Origin: Margaritispora aquatica
Taxonomy: Eukaryota; Ascomycota; Leotiomycetes; Helotiales; Discinellaceae
Direction: 5' to 3'
Length of the DNA stretch: 64,000 nt
Assembly (NCBI GenBank): GCA_007644065.1
Contig: VJWN01000007.1
Coordinates: 2,820,167 to 2,884,166, forward strand
In this document: piece after piece, positions 21,347 through 31,600 of the stretch
How the letters are laid out: each line of letters opens with the position of its first letter
Position numbering within the stretch: position 1 is the stretch's first letter
The notes under the pieces: generated by a model
Database searches by the model: none
The model's input: the letters and a program-made list of their open reading frames with translations, nothing else
What the model was told of the DNA's origin: nothing
Position numbers and translations under genes: made by a program

Positions 21347-22351
21347 ATGTCTAATTCAAGAGAACCACCTCGTACCCCGCAGCGACCTGCTCATGCGAGT
21401 CCTTATAGTCCACAATCCAGGAGAAAACGTATGAATGAAAGAGCATCAACTCGAAACACCATACCCCGATCGAGTCCTACAGCACAAACAAACTCAGCCC
21501 CTGATCTTAGCATTTTTGATTCGTCGCCCCAAGAAAAAACTCCAAAGTGGAGACGTGGAACATGGATGCATGCAAATAGAGGCCCATTAACAGGACCGCC
21601 AGTCGGAGAGACAATTCCTTCTAGTTACCGTCGATTCGGAGATAAAATTCCCAAAAGAGATTTTATGCCGGGCCTGGTGATCAGTATCGTTGATCACATT
21701 TCCAAGCACGACCAAAGCGTGGGAGCATCCGTATCTCAGTTCGAAACCAGGACCACAGCTGGTGATTACGTACTTAGCAAACGTCGCAAAGTAATTGTTG
21801 TGCACTGCTATCGGGACCACTGTGTCATCATTCCGATGTTCACTCACGGTGGGCGCGGCATTGCTCATATGCATCGCGATTTAAGAGAAGAGTACATAGG
21901 TGTTCGGGACTCTTTGGATCCCAATAAGACTCGGACGGACTGCTCGCATGGCCCGCCAGTCATTGTAACCCGAGATCCCCAGTGGGCGGATGGCGAGTTT
22001 AACCCAGCCAAAGATCACAATGTCTCCCCGAAAGCGTATGCACGCTTTACACAGCCGCAAGCGATGATCTACACCACTTGGGGGGTCGTGGAGGGAACAA
22101 TTGACAATTCTGAAGATGTTCACAAAGTACAGGAGCTGGTGCATGCTAGATGTCCAGGACCCCATGCAGCTGCAGAGATAAGGGCAGAAGAGGATGTGCA
22201 GGCACCGGAGCAAGCAGCGCGACCAAAAACGCGACCAGCGAATCGACCAGCAAAGCGAACAAAAACAACATCCAAGTCAAACAACAACCCATTTACACTA
22301 TTAGATACAGGAGAGACTCAAGACACTGACCTGGACATGAATGAGGAATAA
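21347..22351 (+). CDS. DUF6590-like protein (paralogue 2 of 3)
   Basis: A single exon of 334 residues. The N-terminal ~100 residues are Ser/Pro/Arg-rich (SPYSPQSRRKR) and likely disordered. The domain (about 105-265) is the most divergent of the three in this window but keeps the framework: PGLVISIVDH at the start, RRKVIVVHCYRDHCVIIPMF with THGGRG, EEYIGVRDS, then AYARFTQPQ. The C-terminus is basic with loose AxRPxxRP repeats (RPKTRPANRPAKRTKTTSKS) and an acidic end, fitting a nuclear protein. Domain function is unknown. It is divergent from coiled-coil member C. Confidence 0.7.
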   Translation: MSNSREPPRTPQRPAHASPYSPQSRRKRMNERASTRNTIPRSSPTAQTNSAPDLSIFDSSPQEKTPKWRRGTWMHANRGPLTGPPVGETIPSSYRRFGDKIPKRDFMPGLVISIVDHISKHDQSVGASVSQFETRTTAGDYVLSKRRKVIVVHCYRDHCVIIPMFTHGGRGIAHMHRDLREEYIGVRDSLDPNKTRTDCSHGPPVIVTRDPQWADGEFNPAKDHNVSPKAYARFTQPQAMIYTTWGVVEGTIDNSEDVHKVQELVHARCPGPHAAAEIRAEEDVQAPEQAARPKTRPANRPAKRTKTTSKSNNNPFTLLDTGETQDTDLDMNEE

Positions 22352-22925
22352 GTTTTGTGGCACAGAGGATGAATGGTCTCCATAACAAATGACTGACTAG
22401 CGAGGGTGCTCAAGCGAGTGTTTGAGACTGAAGCGCTATATACAATCGGATCTCTGAAGAAGTTCATATAACTTAGTATAACCGAGTATCTCGCTTATTT
22501 TAAGGGGGATTGTGGGGCAGGACAGATCATGGCGTACTGTAACTGATTGCTTGATTTATCTGATTATCGACTCAAAGCAACTTAGTGCTGGAGATTAGAC
22601 TTTGGGCTAATGTCTATCCTTACTTAGCGAGAAACATAGCGTATCGAGAAAGAACTATAGTTCAGCAGTTATAAACTCTTTCCCTCTAAATAAATAAAGC
22701 TACAGTTGGTACTTAATTGTTCTTTACCTAGTCACTCCTCTATGACTTTTCAATTCGTAAATTTTGAAGACTTAGAGCACAAGAAAATCTACTTGTCAAC
22801 TGTGTGTTCGCATAATAGGGAGAGGCACTCAAAACATCCAAGTAAATAAGCGAGTTTTTCGGATTACATAACATTATTTGCCAATATTACCCTTCTTTCG
22901 GACCAACATCAGGTGGTGCTAAGTA
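22352..22925. other. AT-rich intergenic sequence
   Basis: AT-rich and stop-dense with no open frames. It may be the RIP-degraded body of the transposon whose C-terminal remnant follows, but no transposase motif can be read here. Confidence 0.35.
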
Positions 22926-23457
22926 TGAATAACCAAGCGAAATTTCGACGATCGAGAAGGCCATTAGTGGTAGAGAAAGCCAAGGTAATGAGCTATGAGA
23001 ACACGGTGGAGGCACGAGAAAACCGTCCTGTCAATGACGCCACAAAGGCAGGGGAAAACGTGGCCGGAAGCGTAAGAGTACTGTGCTAGATATAGAGCCA
23101 GAGTCAGAAGTGGTGCGTGCTGCGAAAGAGGTCGCAAAAATTTGGCGGAAACGTGCTCGGAAATGTGCTCCGGAACGTAAGAGTGTTGCGATAGAGACAG
23201 AACAGTCAGAACCAGAGCCAGACCCTTGTGCTGGTGTCAGAAATGGCGCGGCGGATGATAGTCCTAGAAGTTCGGAGTGTGCCAGTGGCGTGGATGTACT
23301 TAAGTGCACGTTGTTGAGAGCTGTGGTTACTCTCTTTTTTAAAGTTGCTCCGAGTAGCTGCACAGTAGATCCAAAGTTCATAATTAGTGTAATGGAAACG
23401 GGATTGCGGATCACATCCTTATTGCAGCTTCATGCTTTATTACCTCTGGAGCTTTAG
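22926..23457 (+). pseudogene. C-terminal relic of a pogo-like transposase
   Basis: From 22926 one frame reads KFRRSRRPLVVEKAKVMSYE then VEARENRPVNDATKAG. After a one-base frame change near 23045 it continues GRGKRGRKRKSTVLDIEPES and a second KRARK...ERKS..IE..QSEPEPDP segment. The order 'RR..LV..KAKVMSYED.VEA...R' followed by an AT-hook-like KRGRKRKS and a Glu/Pro-rich stretch is the C-terminal tail of fungal pogo/Tc1-type (CENP-B HTH, DDE) transposases. The catalytic DDE region is missing. The frame change and the absence of the rest mark it as a dead fragment. Beyond ~23240 the open frame carries no recognisable sequence. Confidence 0.6.
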
Positions 23458-23567
23458 TCTTGCCTTAGTAATAGGATCCTCGAAAGTGGATGAGCCTTTT
23501 CCACTGGTTATACTCTTTGTTGTTGCTTTCAAGGCCTTGAGGAGATCGAATGCAAATTCGGGAATGC

Positions 23568-24230
23568 TTAAAGCCTCTTTCTCGAATTTGTACCTTCTTG
23601 TCTGAGGTACCCTTCAACAGTTGCTGCAGCTAATATCGCCCGAACTGGATGTCCTTCGGGCAGAGCGGCTGCTGAAGTTATGTGCTCCGAGGTGAGGTAA
23701 TGAGTGTTGCTGTTTAGCGCTTTCCATTCATTACGCTTCGGATCTACTGGAGCCAGATTCGCTAAAATGATAGCTTTGACATGTTCAGCCAAGACAGATT
23801 CTATGCCAGTGATAGAGCACATATCTGCCAATCTAGCGGATTCAATGGCCGTTGCAATAGCGACATCTGGTGTAAAATTGGCAGAGACGACTCGGCCAAG
23901 GCAGATCCACTGCACAAGCATTTGGACACTTCGAGGCGAAACCACGCCATCTATCTCCTCCAAAGTTGATGACTGCTCTACCCCTTCCTTAAAGGGACCT
24001 TCAAACATAGCTTTAAAATATGAGGATTGCTTGCAGAGGAGGGCTTTCGGGAGCTTATATTCGTGGCTTTCAGATCCGATGCGGATTGTGACGTAAGGAC
24101 CAGAATAGAGGGGGAGAAGCCTACAGTATCAGCTATCATAAGGGTAACAGATGTTTGACACTACTAACGACGTCGCGAAGTCATCGTAACTCGCATCAAG
24201 AAGTCTCTCCTGAGGATTGACGCTCGCCAT
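23568..24230 (-). CDS. BTB/POZ domain protein
   Basis: Exons 24230-24169 and 24120-23568 on the minus strand (48-nt intron, GTTAGT..TGTAG, with a GCTGAT branch point) give 204 residues from MASVNPQERL. The BTB fold is clear: SGPYVTIRIGSESHEYKLPK, then LLCKQSSYFKAMFEGPFKE, an acidic loop, and the SVQMLVQWICLGRV helix. Fungal single-BTB proteins of this size are typical lineage-expanded proteins, thought to bind Cul3 or to homo-oligomerise; no second domain is present. The splice restores the missing first strand of the domain, which supports the join. An upstream in-frame ATG (24353) would add an unrelated hydrophobic leader and is less likely. Partner unknown. Confidence 0.8.
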
Positions 24231-24682
24231 ATTTAAGTGCTGGGCTAGCATTCGACGTTGGTAGTGATAATACTCGTTGAGGATCAAGGTCACACACGAA
24301 TTTGAACCATCGTATATCAGCCACACCCTCAACAGCCACAACAATCCAAACATTCATTTTTTGCGTTATCAGTACAACCACTATTGATTCTTTTGATACT
24401 ATTGGTCAAATACTCTAGCATTTCTCACGCCCTGCCACTTCTCCGAATGAGATGCGCAAACTTCAGCCTTCTTATTCTGAGGCCTTGTTACTTGTAACAC
24501 TGTCGTTCTCCTACATTTAATAACTTCACAGACTGTGAACTCTTACCCGCCGACAGCAAAGCAGAAAGAGAGGGAACTCCAGACGTTCATTGACTCCATA
24601 GAGCATTGTCCGTCGTTTAGCATCCCAACACATAATCACCTTGACTTCCCCACTACCCGAACGCTCTAAAGGTATATTAGCT
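24231..24682. other. divergent promoter region between BTB and F-box genes
   Basis: 450 bp lie between the divergent BTB and F-box genes. No specific element recognised. Confidence 0.4.
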
Positions 24683-25792
24683 ATGTCAATGCTCGTCGAC
24701 CTCCCTGGGGAGATAGTCGCACTCCTCGCTTTTGAGCTTTCAACAGAGGATTTCTTTAACCTTCGACTTACCTGCCGGGACCTGGTCGCGAAGTCGTTCT
24801 CCGAATTCCTCAGCCGTTATTTCACAGTTCGCTTCCACATGCTAGAACGCCGGAGCCTCCACAATCTCCTTGAAGTCTCTGCGCATCCAGTCTTTGGCCC
24901 TGCAGTACGTACCCTGGAGATATGCGTAGACCATCTGGTTAAGAACCCGCCCGGCTTCCAACCCAGCACCTGGCTCAGCCTCAACTACTACTTGGGTACC
25001 GTAGCTCAAAGTAATGTCAAGGCCACTGTAAACAAGGAGGAATATAGAAATTGTTGGGAGGACCAGGAGCGCTTGAGTGAGCAGGGGCTCGATACGGCAT
25101 ACCTGACACGTGCTTTGGCCAACCTGGTCAACTGCAAGACCGTCTGTATCGATGATACCCATCGGCCTTGGGGAGCAGTCTCGCAAAAGAGAAAAACCGG
25201 CCTCTGGCCAACCTCAGCCATAGAGCACGTCGAGAGCTTTGATTATATGTGCCGTTTGATCAAGGTTGTTCTCGCGGCGGTAATGGCTAGTCAGATTTCA
25301 CTAGACCTTCTTGAGATCTCTCCAGGCTTTAATCGAGAAGCAATAGGCACACAGATGCTCCCACGTCTGCCAGATTTGTGCGTAAGCCAGCCAATGTCAC
25401 GCTTTACTTGCGTCACCTCACTCGCCCTTATGATCAACCCTGACAATTTGCAGAGTCCGGATTTCTGGGCGGAGGATCTAATATGCTTTCTTGAGCTGTT
25501 CCCGGCCTTGGAGGGATTCACGCTAAAATTTCACAAGCGCGATGATGGCGGATTGCTTGGTACACTCTCTTTTAGCTTGCGATTACAGTCTCTCCGGGTT
25601 TTGTCAATCGACTCGGCGGATTGCACCGAGGACGAATTAGCTACGCTATTTCTTAATCACAAGGACACTCTAAGAGAAATTCATCTTAGTCATGTCGTTA
25701 TTATACAGGGGAGTGGATCTTGGACGTCACTTGAACGTACCGTTAAAGAGCAGCTATCGGTGGAAAAGTTTTCTCATGTGGAATGCGTTTAG
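24683..25792 (+). CDS. F-box domain protein
   Basis: A single exon of 369 residues, started at the ATG at 24683 (MSMLVDLPGEIVALLAFELS). The F-box occupies about residues 4-50: LVDLPGEIVALLAF, EDFFNLRLTCRDLVAKS, FSEFLSRYFTVRF. F-box proteins recruit targets to SCF ubiquitin ligases through Skp1. The remaining ~300 residues form irregular leucine-rich segments (LRSLRVLSIDSADCTEDELA-like), common in fungal F-box proteins where they act as the substrate-binding part. No WD40 or other named domain is seen. The target is unknown. It is divergent from a BTB gene, and a RING-finger pseudogene is 3 kb away, so ubiquitin-adaptor types are concentrated here. Confidence 0.8.
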   Translation: MSMLVDLPGEIVALLAFELSTEDFFNLRLTCRDLVAKSFSEFLSRYFTVRFHMLERRSLHNLLEVSAHPVFGPAVRTLEICVDHLVKNPPGFQPSTWLSLNYYLGTVAQSNVKATVNKEEYRNCWEDQERLSEQGLDTAYLTRALANLVNCKTVCIDDTHRPWGAVSQKRKTGLWPTSAIEHVESFDYMCRLIKVVLAAVMASQISLDLLEISPGFNREAIGTQMLPRLPDLCVSQPMSRFTCVTSLALMINPDNLQSPDFWAEDLICFLELFPALEGFTLKFHKRDDGGLLGTLSFSLRLQSLRVLSIDSADCTEDELATLFLNHKDTLREIHLSHVVIIQGSGSWTSLERTVKEQLSVEKFSHVECV

Positions 25793-26066
25793 TCTGCAAG
25801 TTATAGGGTTGAGCGTCCTACTTTTGATATTTTAGTGCTAAGAATTGTGTGAGCTAGTCAATAGTGAGAAACATAAGTAGTACCTCTACAGCATCTTTGT
25901 TCTAACTATAACACTATTCTATTCTGAAGTTAAGTCTGTAAGCTTAATTCTTTCCACTCACCCCCTTTTAACTCATGACGTTGTTTCTCTGAGAGTGTAT
26001 GCAGACAATACCTTTTTCAAATTCCGAGATAACCTAACCATCACCTCGCTAAGCTAAGACCAACTA

Positions 26067-27068
26067 CTAAGCCCCCAATATAACACTCCTATACAACCCT
26101 TCCAACCTCTTTACCGACTCACTTTCCAACATCCCCGAAATTGTACAAGCCAAATCAACCTTGTGACTGTACGGCGCCGTCAAATGCAAACAACACAAAT
26201 CATTCATGCGATGCCAGCGACTCTCCTTCTCAAACCCCTCCAGAAGGCTCGCCCACAAAGTGCCATGCTCGCTTTCCGACGGCGCAGTATTGGACCTGTT
26301 CTCACTCTCTCGAACCGAGACATACTCGTGACTTTCGCGCTCACGGCCCCGAAGGCCTTGGGCGCGGTACGTAAGGATCGGGAGGGCAATGACGTGCTTG
26401 GTGAAGACGGCGACGACGATGAACTTGCGGTATTTGGAGTTGATGAGCCCGAATTTGGTTACGGTTTGGCTGGGATCGAGTGGGTTGAAGACGCCTGGGG
26501 CTTGGTCGTAGTGCTGCTCGTGGGTAGCGGTGCTGAAGACGGTGCCGACTTTGTAGGATGAACAGGGATGCTTTTTGTCAGTACTTCTCCTCTGCGCGCT
26601 GGAGTGCTTACCTCTCTTGATATCGACGAATACTGAATTTGCGGGAATATTGCTAAGTCGCGACTTAGGTGGCAGTGGGAAGAGGTCGAAAGGTGGTGGG
26701 AATAGTGGAAGTTGTGGCGTGCCAGCACTTGTTTGTCTGATAGGAAATTTCGGTGGTGATGAGCGGATCGTAACACTATGTGGGAATTCATGACGGATGT
26801 TAGCAAAGACGTCGGACGATGACTTACCTTCCCCTTTCCTGAAGTCTTTGCCTACTATATGGTGAGAAATCGTAGCACCTTTCCTCTCCATCTCCAGCCT
26901 CTCCTTGAAAATCTTCAAGCGTAGAGCGGCATTTTTCTGAATGGTTTTGGGAGAACATATGACTTGAGCTGGCTGTTCGCCTATCTTTGATGCACTTAAA
27001 TCTGCACCCAGAGCTTGCTTGGCTTCTGGGGAAAGTGAAATCTTCTCGCTACTTACTTTTGTATCCAT
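26067..27068 (-). CDS. DUF6590 family protein (paralogue 3 of 3)
   Basis: 333 residues from the ATG at 27068 (MDTKVSSEKISLSPEAKQAL); the frame upstream of this ATG has only a TTG. The N-terminal ~150 residues are basic, low-complexity and Pro-rich. The domain begins YKVGTVFSTATHEQHY and continues KYRKFIVVAVFTKHVIALPI, LTYRAQGLRG, HEYVSVRESE and LCCLHLTAPYSHKVDLACTI. It aligns readily with paralogue 1 (VIFSTPYH, LRKLVVVGIFETHVVAVPIF). It ends shortly after the domain, without the long tail of paralogue 1. Function unknown. Introns were considered at a GTAAGT-like site inside the frame, but the uninterrupted frame through the domain makes splicing unnecessary. Confidence 0.75.
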   Translation of the reverse strand: MDTKVSSEKISLSPEAKQALGADLSASKIGEQPAQVICSPKTIQKNAALRLKIFKERLEMERKGATISHHIVGKDFRKGEGKSSSDVFANIRHEFPHSVTIRSSPPKFPIRQTSAGTPQLPLFPPPFDLFPLPPKSRLSNIPANSVFVDIKRGKHSSAQRRSTDKKHPCSSYKVGTVFSTATHEQHYDQAPGVFNPLDPSQTVTKFGLINSKYRKFIVVAVFTKHVIALPILTYRAQGLRGRERESHEYVSVRESENRSNTAPSESEHGTLWASLLEGFEKESRWHRMNDLCCLHLTAPYSHKVDLACTISGMLESESVKRLEGLYRSVILGA

Positions 27069-27545
27069 TGCTAGCTGTTGAAAGGTTGATTCAGGGGAAA
27101 AGAGAGTCGATGTCAATGTCGATGGCGATGTCGAATTGTTGTAGTTTCAACTTCTGAGACATAGCCTAACTCACCTTAATACCCCACCGCAAAGTCTTGT
27201 TCTTGCATCTCTTCTGTTCTTCTTATCTCTACTGTCTCTATTGTTACCCTTGATTCTCTTTCAGTCTTTGGTGAATTAAATAGTTCTAGTTTTTGTTCTT
27301 GCTGGCTCTTTGACTCGGCTATGCTGTTCCTATTATGACTTGCACAACAATAAGCAAAGAGATACAATGGAGGAACAATTATAGCAACAACACCATGTTT
27401 TCAAGGATATGGATATGTATTATTATTGATATCTATTATCTTCAGCATCTCGTTTCTAGCGCTTGCATTCGACCTACGAGAGAAGATATATTCCTAACAC
27501 CAAAAGTAAGTCATACCTCAATAGAATTAAAAACCAAATTCACAA
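27069..27545. other. intergenic spacer
   Basis: The promoter side of DUF6590 paralogue 3 and the flank of the RING pseudogene. Short overlapping frames on both strands have no recognisable content. Confidence 0.35.
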
Positions 27546-28615
27546 TGGACCACTACATCACCCAAATCAAGCTGGAACTTGCATCAATCTACCATCTTTG
27601 TCCAGACCAAATAGCATCAATCTCAGCAGACACTCTACTCTCCCTCCACCGGAAGTCGCCGCATTCACGGCCGCGGAGCCCTTGTATCACGATTTCCACA
27701 CCCAACAAGAATACGAAACCACTATTAGCTCGCTTCAAGGTATTCTTCCAACCCTCCGTGTGTATATCATCTATATTCGTGGCTCAATATTCTCATCACT
27801 CGACACAAATGAACAGCGTGAATGGCGTGCCATTTACCGTGGTGAGCGTTACTTTCTAAATCTCATATCCCCCCCAGATCCGGTGTACCTGAGGAGCATA
27901 TCGCTAACACCGTACGCAGGTACGAGGGATAAAAGATCAATTTGACACGTAAGTGGTTCGGCATCGCCGTCCTGCGTCTTACAGTTGAGAACCACGACAG
28001 AGTTTCAATTGGCACCCTGGGTGATTTGTCGAGGCTACGTGGGCAAGTCGTCCCCAATCTTTTAGCAAATGTTGCTGCTGATAGATAGGGTAAAGAGTGC
28101 GCCCATCATGCTGCGCGCATGAGTGATATGGCTGATGATATCCAGGATGCTGAGTTCGAATATACGGTCCGGTGTAATTTGGGAGATCGCGTTCGTGCTG
28201 GTGCCATGAATTCACTATACCAACCTGTTGATATTGCTGAACTGGATCCAGATCGCTGGACTTGTTCTTTCTGCATGGAGGAGTATGGGACTGTAATTCC
28301 TGGGCCTGATCCATCTGTGCCTTGAAAGACTCCATGTTGTCCAGCTGCGACGTTTGGCGATCAGTGCCTCGAGGACTGGATGGAGCATCACGGCCATTGT
28401 TTTCTTTGTAATCATGAATGGGGTGATGACCTGCTCGTTACAATGGCCAATTGTGGGTATAGTATGTGGGCGAATTGGAAGTCGAGCTGCAAACTGGCAT
28501 TTGACGTTTTGATAGTCCGTTCTTCGGGAGCTCAGCAAGACATCTTGTTCCATTTCATGCTCCATATCATGGTACTGAAGCAGGTAAGTCAGGGGTCAGC
28601 AGTGATTCTAGGATA
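27546..28615 (+). pseudogene. decayed RING-finger protein gene
   Basis: An ATG at 27546 opens MDHYITQIKLELASIYHLCP. Sense continues only after a frame change near 27650 (HDFHTQQEYETTISSLQGIL, then TNEQREWRAIYR) and another near 27910-27955 (KWFGIAVLRLTVENHDRVSI). That last frame is interrupted by TAG at 28086-28088, then runs through DIAELDPDRWTCSFCMEEYG, meets TGA at 28323-28325, and resumes KTPCCPAATFGDQCLEDWME and HHGHCFLCNHEWGDD. The C-x2-C ... C ... C-L-x2-W ... C-x2-C layout is a RING finger, but the central zinc-binding His (normally PCGHxFG) is missing. Two in-frame stops, at least two frameshifts and a lost ligand indicate a pseudogene of an E3-type protein. Introns could explain one or two of the frame changes but not the stops inside the finger. 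Confidence 0.6.
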
Positions 28616-31600
28616 ACCCAAGTCGACCAGTTTGAACATTATTTTCGAAAATATCGAATGCATCCAAAACTGACCTGCCTTGCATTTGGGTAGTTTCCAG
28701 CTCGACCGCAGAGCAATCTTATATATAGCTGGCCAATGTTAGTATGAAAAGTACTTGAAACAAAGACTTAATCCGGAATTGTAGCTTCCTAAAACTGAAT
28801 ATCAAAAAGCGGAATTCTCGTAGAAGATCGAAATACTAAAAATGCCACCAATCTCCCAGTGACCTATCTGATTGGTGATATATCAGGAATTATGCCTCCT
28901 AAACTCCGTAACTTAGTTGTACGACTCAGTAAGCACATGGCCAGGCTATTAGTAATACCTGCTTTGGTAGCTAGTGCGGTAGTTAGCGGGTCTCAGGGAA
29001 GCGTGTAAAGCCTCATTTCTTCTGCCCGCCACAAAATTTTCCCACAAATCAATGCAAACACTCTTCAACCTATCCCAACCTATCCCAACCTACTTCATAC
29101 ATGCCTTCCTTCTCAATACCGTCGTGATATCATCTTCAACGGTATCGCTCCTGCGGCGATGAAATCTCTCTCTCTCCTGTGCTCCAAGCTGTGGTAAAAA
29201 GCAGAGAAGGTACGTGATAGATCTTGCTCGACAGCACATTTTCGCCTTCTGCCCGTCTGTTAATCGTTCTACCCTTCTTTGATATCCACTCCATCATCAT
29301 ATTACGCAGACACACAACCTCATTATCAGTCTTAAGCTGCTGATACTGCTCGTCATCGTTGAGATAAATACAACTCGGCTTCGACCTTTGTCAGAATATT
29401 ATCAGCATTTTTCATAGCTTTCTCTCCTGGTGATTGCTCAGTGCTAACAGATTTCGTGTAGCTTCTTTCGCTGCTGCTATCAAGTACCGTATTTCGACCA
29501 CACAAAAATATCGAAATTTGAGTTTGGTAAGCACTTCCTTCTCACCTTTCCTTTACCCAAACAGATAAACTCTACTCCGCACGGGCATCTCATACACCAC
29601 TAATTTACAAAAACAGTTCTCCTCATGTCCGATGTAGAACAATTCGCTGACTGTACTGTATTAGCAATGCATCCTCATTGGATGTCTCATGTCTGGCTCC
29701 ATGATTCCCAACACTTCATCGTGTTGGAACTTTAGCTTAGGCATACCTAGTGAGATGTTCTGCCCCTACAGTTCAATATGCCTCTGAGTCAGGGTCTTGT
29801 GATGTAGCTTCAGAATCGTAGAAGTACCTCTTCACTATAAGATGTCTACTTTACTCACGCACACGATGTCTTCTTCTCCCCAAAGCAGCTGCCGGTAGCG
29901 ATACCCTCTCTGAGAAGGTAACTCGGTGGTCTGGCTCCGCTTCAACGGCGTTATCAAGATGGTATGAAAGTGATTACAATCAAGTAGGAGTAAGGCATCC
30001 TTAATCCTGAGTGGGAGTTCGCTTGGGATGTGGAATTCTCGTTGAATCTAACTTTTGGTTATAGTCACTGTCGGTAAAACATGCGGTTCTAACTTCCAGT
30101 GCCGAATGGGAGGTGGTGGGGGTCTCGCTGATCGATTTTCTATGCCTCCATGGATTTTCAAAGCCTCAGCGCATGGAAGCTGGTGGATTGACGGTGAAAA
30201 TTCCAATCGGTAAGTTTCTAGCTTCTCAAGCTGTAGTACGATGCTAATGCTTCATCCGCAGCGACCATAGCTCTGTCGAAGACGGCACGGTGGCAACAAG
30301 GATGAGATTGACGACGGCGATGTGTCTTGCGTAGAGATGCTCCTGTTAATTTGTACAAGCTGTGTACCAGCGTGATGAGCAGTCGGTTGTGAGAGAAGCA
30401 TAGGTGACGAATCAATTCGCTGAGGCCAGTCAGTGGAGAATTGTACGTGTAATCTTAATATAAGTATAAAGAGGCATACTCATCAAATGTTTACATTCTG
30501 AGATCTATTGGCCCTATTTGCGGGCGTGTATGAATGTTGTGCGAGGATCTGTAGTTTTTATGTATTCCCAAATTCATTCATAACTCAATTGTTCGTGATG
30601 GTTTTGTTGACGACATGAAAATAAGGGTGTGATACATGTGGTGTCTTGCACAACTTCGAGTTTTGTGTGGCTGTCGCCCTAGGCTTTTGACAAGACTCCC
30701 AGCTCATACCATCGGGAGTAACAAATGTGGAGAAGAATTCGATGCAAAGGTTGTTGCGTCATAGTATCAATAGCTTGCATCCTTTAGCCAGTATAGTGCT
30801 ATAAGATTGTGACGGAGACATGGTGACTTGTATTATGTTGAATGAATAAAAAATTAGAGTGGCAGGAACGAGTTAGTCAAGAGGCATTTTCATTTGAGGC
30901 AGGATAGGGTGACGAACTTGTTTTCTTGGGAATTCTAGTTTAGGACATGATAATTACAGACGACCTCGTTCTGAGTATGCTCACTGTGCTGTTCTGATGC
31001 AATCTCATTCTCATAATGGCGTATCAACAGCACGGATTCGAAGATGCGATTGAGATTTTGAAGCGATGTAAATCACTTTGCTATTTAGGGAGCTAGTTTC
31101 TGTAGCCCATATATTGCGAAAACTTGACGTAGTAATGCGGTAAATTTTGATAGAGGAGAAGATGTTGGCCTTGCTGCTAGAATTAGTTGTTGTTTGTTGT
31201 TAGGAATTTTGTATTGAAGCTGGGAGGTTTGTGGTGGAAAAGGACGACCCGATAATTTGTTGCAAGTTAGTGCGCCGAGACTTTGCCCAGAAAGTTGTGA
31301 TAATAAACAAAATCGATCGAATGGCTTAATAGGGAAGAGTGTCTCGTCATATAGGAAGAAGTAGCGATAGGCGGACTGCTATTCATAGGAAACGATATAC
31401 GTAAGAACGACCAAGTGATTGAAGACAAGTAAGCTAAGCGAATCAATCTTTGGAAGGAGAGAAATAAGTTGAGAATCAGTCGGCACGATAGCATTCAAAG
31501 AGCAGGTTTCTCGCTTGCCTCAAGTCGACGGGGGCATAACTGAGATCCAGTCTTTCTGGAAAGATACTTTGGAGATCTAGCAAGTGATTTGCGAAACTTG

